In this document: positions 40,389-46,539 of the stretch, piece after piece
How positions within the stretch are numbered: the stretch's first letter is position 1
Layout: each line of letters begins with the position of its first letter
DNA from: a virus
DNA length: 47,597 bases
Strand: one strand, 5' to 3'
Virus record (IMG/VR): IMGVR_UViG_3300047667_000608
Span: 1-47,597 of that record
Position numbers and translations under genes: made by a program
The notes under the pieces: model-generated
The model's input: the letters and a program-made list of their open reading frames with translations, nothing else
Told to the model about the DNA's origin: nothing
Databases searched by the model: none

Positions 40389-40836
40389 TGGCAACAGTTC
40401 CGCGATGGGCCCAAGAATTACCATCCACGCGGACGAACTTGGCTAGGATTTCGGTCAGGGTGCGGCTGAAATGAACACTCTCGGTGTTCCTTAGCCTGTA
40501 CGTTACCATTGGTTCGAGGTCTTCTGCACGTAGGGTTTGCCCCCGAACGAGGTACACCGCGCCAGTGCGCACATGTCGAATAGGCATCCCATAGGGGACG
40601 ATTGAGTGCAGTATTTCCATCCGGATGCGCAGCTGATCTACGGTTTCACGCTCTGGTCGGCGGGGTTTTTTGTTGTTCGTGGGCAGGGCGCAACAGGGGC
40701 AAAAGTCACGAAAACGCAACATCTTGACGGCTGTGTCGAGCATTACGTTCTCGCCCCGCAGGAAGCGCTGGACGGCAGACGGAGTGACCCCGATCTGTTC
40801 GGCCATATCACGCACGCTATTTGGTTTTCTAGTCAT
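40372..40836 (-). CDS. HTH regulator with a Cys cluster
   Basis: The 154-residue protein opens with a Cro/XRE-like helix-turn-helix (SVRDMAEQIGVTPSAVQRFLRGENVMLDTAVKML, residues about 7-40), followed by CPCCALPTNNKKPRRPE, a likely zinc knuckle. The C-terminal part (AVYLVRGQTLRAEDLEPMVTYRL) is beta-rich and resembles DUF1653-type domains. It is the best candidate in this genome for a transcription regulator of the palindromic operators. ATG 40836 follows AAGGA. Confidence 0.7.
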   Translation of the reverse strand: MTRKPNSVRDMAEQIGVTPSAVQRFLRGENVMLDTAVKMLRFRDFCPCCALPTNNKKPRRPERETVDQLRIRMEILHSIVPYGMPIRHVRTGAVYLVRGQTLRAEDLEPMVTYRLRNTESVHFSRTLTEILAKFVRVDGNSWAHRGTVAIANPT

Positions 40837-40848
40837 TAAGGGTCCTTC

Positions 40849-41010
40849 CTAGGACTTTGGCCGCGCTATCGGGCGCAGCGAGGTGATGGGGGCTGTGGGA
40901 GCCTCGTCCGCGAGAAGGCAATACGCTTCAGCGGCTTCAGGTATGTGACGGATTTGGGGTTCACAGGTCACTTGGCCGTGCAAGACGATGACCAAAACTG
41001 CAGCGTTCAT
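40849..41010 (-). CDS. Short gene, 53 residues, unknown
   Basis: ATG 41010 lies in the stop of the upstream gene (ATGA) and the frame runs to TAG at 40849, just before the regulator's ribosome site. The product starts MNAAVLVIVLHGQVTCEP and continues with a helical, Ala-rich segment. Tight coupling and the filled gap support it; no family is recognised. Confidence 0.5.
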   Translation of the reverse strand: MNAAVLVIVLHGQVTCEPQIRHIPEAAEAYCLLADEAPTAPITSLRPIARPKS

Positions 41011-41330
41011 TGTGACACCCGATTGTAGTACGCGGCCAAGTGGCCTTCCAGCAATTCACGCTCTCGGGGTCCTTTGGCAAGCATGCTACCGATGTACTGA
41101 CGATTGAAACCTAGGGCCCTCGAAGCAGCAGACTGGCTTGGCCAGCTCAGGTCGCGATAGGTAAACCTTCGCCTGCGACCCTGCACACCATCTTGACCCA
41201 GATTCTCGGTTGTGCCTTTGTCGATGGCGTAGTAAACCGAGGAACGCAAAATCCCGAAATGATCCGCGCAGGCTTGGCTACTCGGGAACGTTCGGCCCCG
41301 CACCTTGACTGTCATGATGTGGCGTGTCAT
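41007..41330 (-). CDS. Small DNA-binding protein with two HTH-like repeats (NUMOD1-like)
   Basis: The 107-residue product has two helix-turn-helix-like units: FPSSQACADHFGILRSSVYYAIDKG (about 15-39) and WPSQSAASRALGFNRQYIGSMLAKG (about 63-87), each like the DNA-binding repeats of homing endonucleases (NUMOD1/IENR1), but no nuclease domain is attached. It may be a remnant or a regulator. It overlaps the upstream gene as ATGA. Confidence 0.6.
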   Translation of the reverse strand: MTRHIMTVKVRGRTFPSSQACADHFGILRSSVYYAIDKGTTENLGQDGVQGRRRRFTYRDLSWPSQSAASRALGFNRQYIGSMLAKGPRERELLEGHLAAYYNRVSQ

Positions 41331-41566
41331 GTGACCTCCTTGGTTGGCGCTGGGGGGCGTGTCGGGTACTGCTGAATACAGTCCTTACGCTTGAGGGCAC
41401 GGACCCAGTGTGTCTGGTTGTTGGCTTTCTGATGGAGGGCCACCCAGTAATCTTCGCCCCAAATCCACTCCCCAGAGGCCATTTGCGTGGGCCACCATGC
41501 GAAAGCTGACACTCCTGCCCGAAGACGAGCCTCGCGATCGCGTTTAGTTTCACCCGACCATTTCAT
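41327..41566 (-). CDS. Small protein, unknown
   Basis: The 79-residue product starts at ATG 41566 after AAGGAGA. It is basic early (MKWSGETKRDREARLRAG) and Trp-rich (FAWWPTQMASGEWIWGEDYWVAL). No family is recognised. It overlaps both neighbours. Confidence 0.55.
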   Translation of the reverse strand: MKWSGETKRDREARLRAGVSAFAWWPTQMASGEWIWGEDYWVALHQKANNQTHWVRALKRKDCIQQYPTRPPAPTKEVT

Positions 41567-41733
41567 TGGGTATCTCCTTGGGGCAATTTCCGGATGCAAC
41601 GGGTAAGTTCTTCCTCCCGTTCCTTTATATGCACTTTCATCAGGCGGTCGCCCTCGATGCGCATTTTGCCAGCGTTAATGGCCTTCAATTCACGGCGTGT
41701 GAGGGCCGATGGTTTTGGGTGTAGGGTGCTCAA
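41563..41733 (-). CDS. Small helical protein with a TTG start
   Basis: The frame starts best at TTG 41733, overlapping the upstream stop, with AAAGGAA upstream. The 56-residue product is helical and charged (LTRRELKAINAGKMRIEGDRLMKVHIKEREEELTR). ATG codons within it are alternative starts. The longer frame upstream is a shadow of the neighbour. No family is recognised. Confidence 0.45.
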   Translation of the reverse strand: MSTLHPKPSALTRRELKAINAGKMRIEGDRLMKVHIKEREEELTRCIRKLPQGDTQ

Positions 41734-41945
41734 TGCATGGTTCCTTTCGGGGTTTTGAAACTGAGTTCGACAGGGTTCAGTAGTTGGACTTCTAGCACGT
41801 GTTGACCGTCTAGGGTGCGTGAAGGTGTCACTACCGTGAGAAACCCGTAGCCAACGGCCTCGTCTAGGAGAATCGTCAACGCGTCTCGGGCCATAGCGAT
41901 ATGGAGGCACAAGAGATGTTTTTGGGCTTCGTTCAGTTTAGCCAC
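41730..41945 (-). CDS. Small protein, unknown
   Basis: The 71-residue product has a helix (NEAQKHLLCLHIAMARDALTILLDEAVGYG) and then two strands (LTVVTPSRTLDGQHVLEVQLL). It overlaps the upstream gene by 8 bp. No family is recognised. Confidence 0.55.
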   Translation of the reverse strand: MAKLNEAQKHLLCLHIAMARDALTILLDEAVGYGFLTVVTPSRTLDGQHVLEVQLLNPVELSFKTPKGTMH

Positions 41946-42267
41946 GGTCTGCGTCCTCCAGATTGGCCTGCCACATAGCGAACAGGACGCGGATTGTAGA
42001 AGGGCTTAAGTGCGCCACGGCACTTCCACCCCACAAGTAGAGCCCATCATCGGCGTTGGACATAAGCTCCATGCTTTCACTGAGGCCTGAGGTTGCCCAT
42101 GTAAGAGTGTCCACGAAACCTGCCCCGAAAGGCACCAGCTCCATTTCACGGTGCGTGCCCCGCGTCCCACGGGCTACCTCCGAATGGGTGAACGCGTCAT
42201 CGAACATGATGCCATGAAACTTTACCACCTCGGGGGCTTGTAACGACTGAAAGAGTACGTACTTCAT
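41938..42267 (-). CDS. Unknown protein at the head of a leftward unit
   Basis: The 109-residue product starts at ATG 42267 after TAGGAGAG. It has beta-type and helical stretches (YVLFQSLQAPEVVKFHGIMFDDAFTHSEVARG; STIRVLFAMWQANLEDA) without a known motif. It is transcribed from 42291-42319. Confidence 0.55.
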   Translation of the reverse strand: MKYVLFQSLQAPEVVKFHGIMFDDAFTHSEVARGTRGTHREMELVPFGAGFVDTLTWATSGLSESMELMSNADDGLYLWGGSAVAHLSPSTIRVLFAMWQANLEDADRG

Positions 42268-42290
42268 CTATCTCTCCTATTTGATGGTCC

Positions 42291-42319
42291 ATTGTAGCAT
42301 GGGGGCGACTGTCGGTCAA
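42291..42319 (-). promoter_or_regulatory. Leftward promoter (TTGACC-17-TACAAT)
   Basis: On the - strand TTGACC (42319-42314) and TACAAT (42296-42291) are separated by 17 bp. It faces away from the rightward promoter at 42436-42464, with a recurring operator-like element between them. Confidence 0.75.
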
Positions 42320-42382
42320 TCCCCCCTCTGAAATGACGTAGGCGGAGCTTCGGGCGACGGTGGCAAGGTTTCCGGAGGCCAT

Positions 42383-42435
42383 GTCACAGTCGGGTAACGG
42401 GGTCGTGATTTTGCTGTAACACGGTGTGAGGGGGG
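42383..42435. promoter_or_regulatory. Recurring operator-like element, copy G
   Basis: This copy holds GTCACAG near its left end, GGTAACGG and TCGTGATT in the middle, and CTGTAACAC at 42414-42422 in inverted orientation, between divergent promoters. It is the most diverged of seven copies. Confidence 0.5.
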
Positions 42436-42464
42436 TTGACCCTCGGGGGCCATCGTGTTATGGT
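42436..42464 (+). promoter_or_regulatory. Rightward promoter (TTGACC-17-TATGGT)
   Basis: TTGACC (42436-42441) and TATGGT (42459-42464) are 17 bp apart and preceded by the operator-like element. It drives the small gene at 42500. Confidence 0.7.
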
Positions 42465-42499
42465 GGTGTACGGGATATTTCGTCCCACAGGAGACTATC

Positions 42500-42685
42500 A
42501 TGGCCGACCAGACTGACACCATAGCACTATTGGAAAAAATGGAGGCTGCACGGGCGGCTGGAGACTACGTGGACTGCGCGATCGGCCACCAGATCACCCG
42601 TGCGATCGCTGACGCGGGGGGTGCGCCATGGTGCGGTGATGCTGCCGATCGGCTGCACGCCTTGAAATGGTGGATGGTAGACTAG
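42500..42685 (+). CDS. Small orphan protein
   Basis: The 61-residue product starts at ATG 42500 after AGGAGA (42489-42494). It is helical (LLEKMEAARAAGDYVDCAIGHQITRAIADAGG) and ends with WCGDAADRLHALKWWMVD. No family is recognised. It is one of several single-gene rightward units with near-identical leader sequences at this end. Confidence 0.6.
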   Translation: MADQTDTIALLEKMEAARAAGDYVDCAIGHQITRAIADAGGAPWCGDAADRLHALKWWMVD

Positions 42686-42701
42686 CCAGCCCCGCGTGGG
42701 C

Positions 42702-42748
42702 CCGTGTTACAGCGCGATCACGGGCCCGTTACCTCGTGTTACAGTGGG
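42702..42748. promoter_or_regulatory. Recurring operator-like element, copy F
   Basis: Two direct GTGTTACAG sites flank a centre with GATCACGG and CCCGTTACC. The downstream site ends a few bases before the -35 box of the rightward promoter at 42749. Confidence 0.6.
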
Positions 42749-42777
42749 TTGCATTGACGGGCCCGCCGTGTTAGACT
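42749..42777 (+). promoter_or_regulatory. Rightward promoter (TTGCAT-17-TAGACT)
   Basis: TTGCAT (42749-42754) and TAGACT (42772-42777) are 17 bp apart; the spacer ends in GCCGTGT. An overlapping TTGACG has poor spacing. It serves the gene at 42812. Confidence 0.6.
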
Positions 42778-42811
42778 GGACCTAGGGCAATCAAGCCCGA
42801 TGGAGACCGAA

Positions 42812-42973
42812 ATGACCACCCCACATCGCCCATGCCACGTACCTTCCCACGCTGATTACTACCCTGCAACCGAGGATTGGGCCGGACTGGGACACGTGCA
42901 CGAAATGTGGGCGTGGGACGATGCCGAAGGCGTACCCCGTTCGACCGTGCTGGTCGATGGGTTCTGGGTCTAG
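42812..42973 (+). CDS. Short orphan protein, 53 residues
   Basis: ATG 42812 follows TGGAGACC with good spacing. The product begins MTTPHRPCHVPSHADYYPAT and goes on with an acidic, Trp-containing segment (EDWAGLGHVHEMWAWDDAEG) and a strand VPRSTVLVDGFWV. It has its own promoter. No family is recognised. Confidence 0.6.
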   Translation: MTTPHRPCHVPSHADYYPATEDWAGLGHVHEMWAWDDAEGVPRSTVLVDGFWV

Positions 42974-42985
42974 GCCCTTCCCGAT

Positions 42986-43005
42986 ACAACTGGGACGTGT
43001 GTGCG
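42986..43005. repeat. 20-bp direct repeat, left copy
   Basis: The sequence ACAACTGGGACGTGTGTGCG recurs exactly at 43499-43518. The two copies bound a gene-free block of about 490 bp. Confidence 0.9.
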
Positions 43006-43498
43006 AAAACCCCCTAGGATAGCGCGGCCTGATTACAGTGGCTGGAAAGTATCTAGTAGTATAGTGGACTGGCGGTCACCCTGCTGGCCACCCTATGGCC
43101 CGTGGCCACCCTATAGCATGACCGTTAGCGCTAACATTGGAGACTGTTGGGGGGTGACCCAAGGGGCAATGGGAGGTAATGCTGGCCAATGATAGCGCTA
43201 ACAGGACACCCAGAGCGAGTGGCCCAAGAGGTAGAGTGACCGCATAGAGTGACCGATAGTGGGGTATACTAGTCTAGGGCACGTGGACACGGGGACCCAA
43301 GCATAGGTCGAATACTGCCGCTGGCCACCCTACCACCCACCCCCAAAAAAAGAGAGAGGGAGAGAGGGGGGAGTATAACCTCCTTAAACCCCCTACGGAC
43401 GGGGCGGGGTGGGCCCACAGGGTGGTAGGGTGGCCACCCTGCCTATCAGGCCACCACGCCCCACCCCATGTGTTGCTTTCGTGCCACATGTCCATAAC
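43006..43498. other. Gene-free block, candidate replication origin
   Basis: No credible gene lies here. The block holds TGGCCACCCT four times (43085, 43103, 43322, 43431), the palindrome GTTAGCGCTAAC (43124-43135) with a second TAGCGCTAAC (43193-43202), TAGAGTGACCG twice at 13-bp spacing (43232, 43245), a perfect 17-bp inverted repeat (43322-43338 with 43420-43436), and an A/G-only run at 43345-43372. Such iterons, palindromes and strand-asymmetric tracts are usual at replication origins. Packaging or recombination functions are possible too. Confidence 0.55.
43322..43436. repeat. 17-bp inverted repeat around a polypurine run
   Basis: TGGCCACCCTACCACCC (43322-43338) is the exact reverse complement of 43420-43436, with 81 bp between. 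The interior includes an uninterrupted A/G tract and a C-rich end. A further palindrome AGGGTGGCCACCCT (43427-43440) overlaps the right arm. Such a structure could extrude a cruciform or serve as a protein-binding pair. Confidence 0.85.
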
Positions 43499-43518
43499 AC
43501 AACTGGGACGTGTGTGCG
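43499..43518. repeat. 20-bp direct repeat, right copy
   Basis: This is an exact copy of 42986-43005. It ends 9 bp before the stop of the leftward gene at 43527. Confidence 0.9.
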
Positions 43519-43526
43519 GCTGTTTC

Positions 43527-43790
43527 TTAAACGAACTCGTTATACCAGTCGAACGCGCTTTGCTCAGCTTCGGCCAGCGTGTCCTTTCCCACGGGGGCAT
43601 ACCACCATGCAACCGCCCAAAACTTGCCGTCCATTTCAAATAGGTAGCAGGTTTCGGCGTATTGGAACAGCGGGGCCCCAACGAACTCGGGCATGTCGGC
43701 GTAGAAGCTCTCTGACTCAGAATCCACGGGCGCAGTGGCCTCCTTGCGGGATGCGACGAAGGCTTCACGGGTGATTGGTGGAAGGTTCAT
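43527..43790 (-). CDS. Small orphan protein
   Basis: The 87-residue product starts at ATG 43790 after AGGAGAC. It contains an acidic, aromatic-rich segment (DSESESFYADMPEFVGAPLFQYAETCYLFEMDGKFWAVAWWYAP) and a short helix. No family is recognised. The promoter at 43826-43854 serves it. Confidence 0.6.
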   Translation of the reverse strand: MNLPPITREAFVASRKEATAPVDSESESFYADMPEFVGAPLFQYAETCYLFEMDGKFWAVAWWYAPVGKDTLAEAEQSAFDWYNEFV

Positions 43791-43825
43791 GGTAGTCTCC
43801 TATGGGGCGTTATTGCCCTATGACT

Positions 43826-43854
43826 ATTGTAACACGGGGCGCAAATGGGCGCAA
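43826..43854 (-). promoter_or_regulatory. Leftward promoter (TTGCGC-17-TACAAT)
   Basis: On the - strand TTGCGC (43854-43849) and TACAAT (43831-43826) are 17 bp apart with the spacer ending CCGTGT; GTGTTACA overlaps the -10 box. It lies between the genes starting at 43790 and ending at 43862. Confidence 0.7.
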
Positions 43855-43861
43855 TCCCCTA

Positions 43862-44137
43862 TTACGCTTGGGTGAAATGCGTCAGGGCCTCGGCTCTCAG
43901 TCTGGTCCGGTCGCATGCCCACCATACCTTCGACCCAGAAGGCAACGCTGATATAATGGCCTCGCATGACGGAAACAGCACGTAGAAATGCCACCAGAGC
44001 GCGTCGAGGTCTTCATCCTCCAGAAGCTCGATCATCGTCAGTCCCTGTGGTATTCCCTGCCGAACGGCCACTGCGTTCCAGACAGCCAGTTGGGTGGAAC
44101 CCGATTTCAGTCGGAGGACTTCTACAGCAGTGATCAT
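43862..44137 (-). CDS. Small orphan protein
   Basis: The 91-residue product has a helical N-terminus (MITAVEVLRLKSGSTQLAVWNAVAV), an acidic helix (MIELLEDEDLDALWWHFYVLF) and basic end (TRLRAEALTHF). It overlaps the upstream stop as ATGA. No family is recognised. Confidence 0.55.
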   Translation of the reverse strand: MITAVEVLRLKSGSTQLAVWNAVAVRQGIPQGLTMIELLEDEDLDALWWHFYVLFPSCEAIISALPSGSKVWWACDRTRLRAEALTHFTQA

Positions 44138-44388
44138 GTGGGTTTTCCATCTATGGCTGGGATTTCGAGGGGGGCCTGCTTCGGGTCGCTTCCAACGGCT
44201 GCGTTTCGTTTCGCCTTCGGGCAGCGCTTTCGATCGGCTGCGACGACTGCTTGGGCCCGTTCCCAGAGGTACTTGGAAAGCTGGTACGCGATTAGGTCGC
44301 GCTCCTCGGGGGTTTCGGCGTTGTTGCCCGCGTCGCGCATTCGCTGCTCGTCGGGGTCGGAAGCCTTAATCGCCTTGTAGCCAGCCAT
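44134..44388 (-). CDS. Small charged protein
   Basis: The 84-residue product starts at ATG 44388 in the upstream stop (TGATG). It is helical and charged (DPDEQRMRDAGNNAETPEERDLIAYQLSKYLWERAQAVVAADRKRC). The longer frame upstream is a shadow. No family is recognised. Confidence 0.55.
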   Translation of the reverse strand: MAGYKAIKASDPDEQRMRDAGNNAETPEERDLIAYQLSKYLWERAQAVVAADRKRCPKAKRNAAVGSDPKQAPLEIPAIDGKPT

Positions 44389-44570
44389 CACAGAAGGCCC
44401 TCGGGGCCGTGGTCGAACTCGCACGATAGAACGAAATGTGGGGCCACGTGGGCGTCGGCTTCCAACATAGCGGCGATGCATTCCGCCCCTGTCAGCTGGG
44501 TGGCCATGACTTGCGTGTCGATCGGGCTGTCATAGCCCCAGAAGGTCGCGAGCAACATAAAAGTCTTCAT
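44388..44570 (-). CDS. Small protein, unknown
   Basis: The 60-residue product starts at ATG 44570 after TAGGAGATAT. It has a hydrophobic start (MKTFMLLATFWGYDSP) that is too short for a clear signal peptide, and later QLTGAECIAAMLEADAHVAPHF. No family is recognised. Confidence 0.5.
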   Translation of the reverse strand: MKTFMLLATFWGYDSPIDTQVMATQLTGAECIAAMLEADAHVAPHFVLSCEFDHGPEGLL

Positions 44571-44619
44571 GGAATATCTCCTAGGTGGGTTGGGAGGGGG
44601 ACCGAAGCCCCCCATGCGA

Positions 44620-45324
44620 TCAGGCTTCGGCGAGTGCGTCGGCTGCGGCTTCGGCCTTGGCCTCCTTTGCCAGCCACTTGGCGTGTTTCGTGCGCAGGGT
44701 AGTCAGGAATTCTGGATCGGCGTCGTGGCTCGTCCCATTGTGGTCGATCGCCTTGCCAGTCTTGGCGACCACCTTCTCCAGTGCGATGCGGCCACTCATG
44801 CGATACCGTCCGGTCCATCCGCGCGACTGCTTGCTTTCGTTGTCGTAGACTAGGGCCCATTTCGCTGTCAGGTCCAGCTCGTTGGCTGAGAAGAGCGCGT
44901 GCAGCGCCTCGATATCGAGCTTGCCGCCCACGGTGGTATTCGCTACCAGCCATTCCGCTAGCCAGTCACCGCATGTCTGCCCGTTGGAAGACTGCTCCTT
45001 GTACTGGCTCTTGTACATCGTGTCCACTACGCTGCTGCTGTTCCGCTTGGTCTCCTCGACCTCCAGCGCCTCCGGATCGACATCGGCGTCTTCACAGGCC
45101 GCGAATACGTCGGCCAGCTCGGGCACCTTCTTGGTGGACATCAGCGGCGTGTCGACTGGCTCGTCCTGCTCGTTCGGGGCGCAGTGCCAAGTCGTGAAGT
45201 GGGTCAGCTTGCCGATTTCGTCGCCGATCGGGCTGATGTGGAGGGCTGGATACTCGCCGACGAACATGGCGACTAGGCGCTCGTATTTCGCTTGGGTCGC
45301 GTGGTGCATGGTGACTTCGGTCAT
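44620..45324 (-). CDS. Unknown 234-residue protein, largest of the right-end block
   Basis: The product starts at ATG 45324 after GGAGACGACCA, a leader shared with other genes here. It holds YPALHISPIGDEIGKLTHFTTWHC, an acidic middle (ACEDADVDPEALEVEETK), VSSVVDTMYKSQYKEQSS-like and ALEKVVAKTGKAI segments, and an Ala/Glu/Lys-rich end (AKWLAKEAKAEAAADALAEA). No family is recognised. It is transcribed from 45370-45398. Confidence 0.55.
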   Translation of the reverse strand: MTEVTMHHATQAKYERLVAMFVGEYPALHISPIGDEIGKLTHFTTWHCAPNEQDEPVDTPLMSTKKVPELADVFAACEDADVDPEALEVEETKRNSSSVVDTMYKSQYKEQSSNGQTCGDWLAEWLVANTTVGGKLDIEALHALFSANELDLTAKWALVYDNESKQSRGWTGRYRMSGRIALEKVVAKTGKAIDHNGTSHDADPEFLTTLRTKHAKWLAKEAKAEAAADALAEA

Positions 45325-45369
45325 TGGTCGTCTCCTGATTGGGGCCGCATCGTGCCGCCCTGTACCACC

Positions 45370-45398
45370 ACAATACCACGGGGAGAACGGAGGGGCAA
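45370..45398 (-). promoter_or_regulatory. Leftward promoter (TTGCCC-17-TATTGT)
   Basis: On the - strand TTGCCC (45398-45393) and TATTGT (45375-45370) are 17 bp apart, and the spacer ends CCCGTGG. It is divergent to the promoter at 45456, across operator-like copy A. Confidence 0.65.
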
Positions 45399-45410
45399 GT
45401 GTCGCGTGTC

Positions 45411-45454
45411 CGTGTTACAGTCGAGTAACGAACGCGTGATTCTGTGTTACAGGG
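45411..45454. promoter_or_regulatory. Recurring operator-like element, copy A
   Basis: GTGTTACAG sites lie at both ends in direct orientation, with GAGTAACGA and CGCGTGATTC between. It sits between divergent promoters. Confidence 0.65.
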
Positions 45455-45455
45455 G

Positions 45456-45485
45456 TTGACAGGATACCCGACGACGTGTTAGACT
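45456..45485 (+). promoter_or_regulatory. Rightward promoter without a following gene
   Basis: TTGACA (45456-45461) and TAGACT (45480-45485) are 18 bp apart (or TTAGAC at 17). No credible open frame starts in the next 150 bp, so it may make a non-coding RNA. Confidence 0.6.
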
Positions 45486-45489
45486 GGAC

Positions 45490-45640
45490 TGACGACATAT
45501 GTTCGACGGCGGGTTCACGGGACGTAGTCCATAGTTCGACTCCGCCAGCTAACGGGGGTCTGGGTGTTCCGTCTCGCCCTTCTCTACGGGGGCTGTTTCG
45601 AGCTATGTTCGTCGGTGGCGGGGGCTAGCCCCGCCCTTCC
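45490..45640 (+). ncRNA. Candidate small RNA ending in a GC hairpin
   Basis: A transcript from the promoter at 45456-45485 would run through the conserved element starting at 45541 and end after the hairpin GGCGGGG/CCCCGCC (45617-45636). No open frame of note fits in. The last stem lacks a long U-tail. Homology to the second copy at 46867-46980 argues for a conserved structure, but a role as shared 3' end of leftward genes is equally possible. Confidence 0.35.
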
Positions 45641-45647
45641 GGCCTAG
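45541..45647. repeat. Conserved element of about 105 bp, copy 1
   Basis: The stretch matches 46867-46970 over nearly its whole length with small indels and substitutions, sharing TCCGCCAGCT at the start, CTGGGTGTTCCGTCTCGCCC in the middle and a GGCGGGG/CCCCGCC stem before a CTAG. Both copies end at the stop of a leftward gene. Confidence 0.8.
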
Positions 45648-45853
45648 ATGCGCACCAGAATCAGGGCACCGTCGGCAATGTCGGCGGCGACATCGGCGGC
45701 GAGCTCGGCGTAGGCTTCCGTGTCGTGGCGGCTGGTCGTGATTTCGCAGTATCGAACGATCGCGGTCGCGTCGGCGTCGGCGGCGGTGCGTCCGGTCCCC
45801 ATCGCGATGCCCGTGGAAGTGTTGTCGCAGTGCACTATGATCGTGGTAGCCAT
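45644..45853 (-). CDS. Small orphan protein
   Basis: The 69-residue product starts at ATG 45853 after AGGAGAC. It alternates strands and Ala-rich helices (MATTIIVHCDNTSTGIAMGTG; AEAELAADVAADIADG-type segment near the end), as in a dodecin- or DUF-sized fold. No family is recognised. Confidence 0.55.
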   Translation of the reverse strand: MATTIIVHCDNTSTGIAMGTGRTAADADATAIVRYCEITTSRHDTEAYAELAADVAADIADGALILVRI

Positions 45854-45890
45854 GGTAGTCTCCTAGTGGGGCGGAATGCCCCGTACCACC

Positions 45891-45919
45891 AGAATACCAC
45901 GCCCCGCGATCGGGCGCAA
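45891..45919 (-). promoter_or_regulatory. Leftward promoter (TTGCGC-17-TATTCT)
   Basis: On the - strand TTGCGC (45919-45914) and TATTCT (45896-45891) are 17 bp apart with the spacer ending GCGTGG. It is divergent to 45977 across copy E. Confidence 0.7.
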
Positions 45920-45931
45920 TGCCCGCGTGCC

Positions 45932-45974
45932 CGTGTTACAGCCCATTCACGAGCCTGTGATTCTGTGTTACAGG
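45932..45974. promoter_or_regulatory. Recurring operator-like element, copy E
   Basis: Direct GTGTTACAG sites flank TTCACGAGCCTGTGATTC, whose TCACG and TGTGA arms are nearly symmetric. The right site is three bases from the -35 box of the rightward promoter. Confidence 0.65.
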
Positions 45975-45976
45975 GA

Positions 45977-46006
45977 TTGACAGCATGGGGGTCGCCGTGG
46001 TATAAT
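45977..46006 (+). promoter_or_regulatory. Consensus rightward promoter (TTGACA-18-TATAAT)
   Basis: TTGACA (45977-45982) and TATAAT (46001-46006) match the sigma-70 consensus exactly at 18 bp. It faces the leftward promoter at 46057-46086, and no gene starts between them. Confidence 0.8.
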
Positions 46007-46056
46007 AAGGTAGTGTGCCTGATTCCGGTGCCCCCCCGAGCATAGGTCGTCAATCC

Positions 46057-46086
46057 AGTTTAACACGGCTGATGCCGTACTGTCAA
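46057..46086 (-). promoter_or_regulatory. Leftward promoter (TTGACA-18-TAAACT)
   Basis: On the - strand TTGACA (46086-46081) and TAAACT (46062-46057) are 18 bp apart with the spacer ending GCCGTGT. It converges with the promoter at 45977 and diverges from that at 46134. Confidence 0.65.
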
Positions 46087-46089
46087 CCC

Positions 46090-46131
46090 CTGTAACACGA
46101 GGTAACGAGCCCGTGATTCCGTGTTACAGGG
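46090..46131. promoter_or_regulatory. Recurring operator-like element, copy C
   Basis: CTGTAACAC on the left and GTGTTACAG on the right are inverted, enclosing GGTAACGAGCCCGTGATTC. It lies between divergent promoters. Confidence 0.65.
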
Positions 46132-46133
46132 GG

Positions 46134-46162
46134 TTGCGCCCGCTCCCGCCCCGTGGTATTCT
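46134..46162 (+). promoter_or_regulatory. Rightward promoter (TTGCGC-17-TATTCT)
   Basis: TTGCGC (46134-46139) and TATTCT (46157-46162) are 17 bp apart and the spacer ends CCCGTGG. It drives the gene at 46190. Confidence 0.75.
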
Positions 46163-46189
46163 GGTGGTACACCAATCAGGAGACGACCA

Positions 46190-46444
46190 ATGACCATGAC
46201 CACCCCCGAAATCAGCCCCGCCCTCGCAGTCGCCCTATGCGAGGATCGCTATACCGGAACCGACGCGTACGGCGACAACAACTGGCTGGGCGCACCCGAG
46301 GGCGCACGCTGCGCGTACCACGAGGAGTGGGCGTACTGCTGGGATCGCGCCACCAGTCGCCTATCCGCGCAGCACTCCGAGGGCCACGGCACGATAGCCC
46401 ACGGCCACTGGGAATCGCCCGCGCGGGAGTGGGAGGCCCTGTAA
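46190..46444 (+). CDS. Small orphan protein
   Basis: The 84-residue product starts at ATG 46190 after CAGGAGACGACCA. It has segments rich in Ala, Trp, Tyr and His (LAVALCEDRYTGTDAYGDNNWLGAPEGARCAYHEEWAYCWDRATS) and two Cys residues. No family is recognised. The next operator element overlaps its stop. Confidence 0.6.
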   Translation: MTMTTPEISPALAVALCEDRYTGTDAYGDNNWLGAPEGARCAYHEEWAYCWDRATSRLSAQHSEGHGTIAHGHWESPAREWEAL

Positions 46445-46480
46445 CACAAGGTAACGAGGGCGTGATTCCGTGTTACAGGG
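46441..46480. promoter_or_regulatory. Recurring operator-like element, copy D
   Basis: TGTAACAC at the end of the previous gene and GTGTTACAG before the promoter enclose GGTAACGAGGGCGTGATTC. It is like copy C in arrangement. Confidence 0.65.
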
Positions 46481-46482
46481 GA

Positions 46483-46511
46483 TTGCGCCCGCCCCCGCCC
46501 CGTGATATAGT
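46483..46511 (+). promoter_or_regulatory. Rightward promoter (TTGCGC-17-TATAGT)
   Basis: TTGCGC (46483-46488) and TATAGT (46506-46511) are 17 bp apart, with the spacer ending CCCGTGA. It drives the gene at 46540. Confidence 0.75.
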
Positions 46512-46539
46512 GGTGGTACACCAACTCAGGAGACGACCA

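Noticed and set aside
40372-41330. Lysogeny control region
   Set aside because: HTH proteins are present, but there is no integrase, excisionase or attachment site, and no divergent repressor-cro pair. Lytic growth is the simpler reading.
43006-43498. CRISPR array in the repeat-rich block
   Set aside because: The repeats are short, irregularly spaced and partly palindromic, with no regular spacers and no cas genes.
43274-43768. Open frames on both strands across the gene-free block
   Set aside because: They cross the polypurine run, give low-complexity Pro/Ser/Arg-rich products, and lack ribosome sites. The only supported gene nearby ends at 43527.
45505-45552. Possible tRNA-like fold with GGCGG near the start and GTTCGACTC then CCGCC near the end
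   Set aside because: The TTCGACT loop has no pairing stem of five bases before and after it, and no anticodon arm fits. No other tRNA was noticed in the window.
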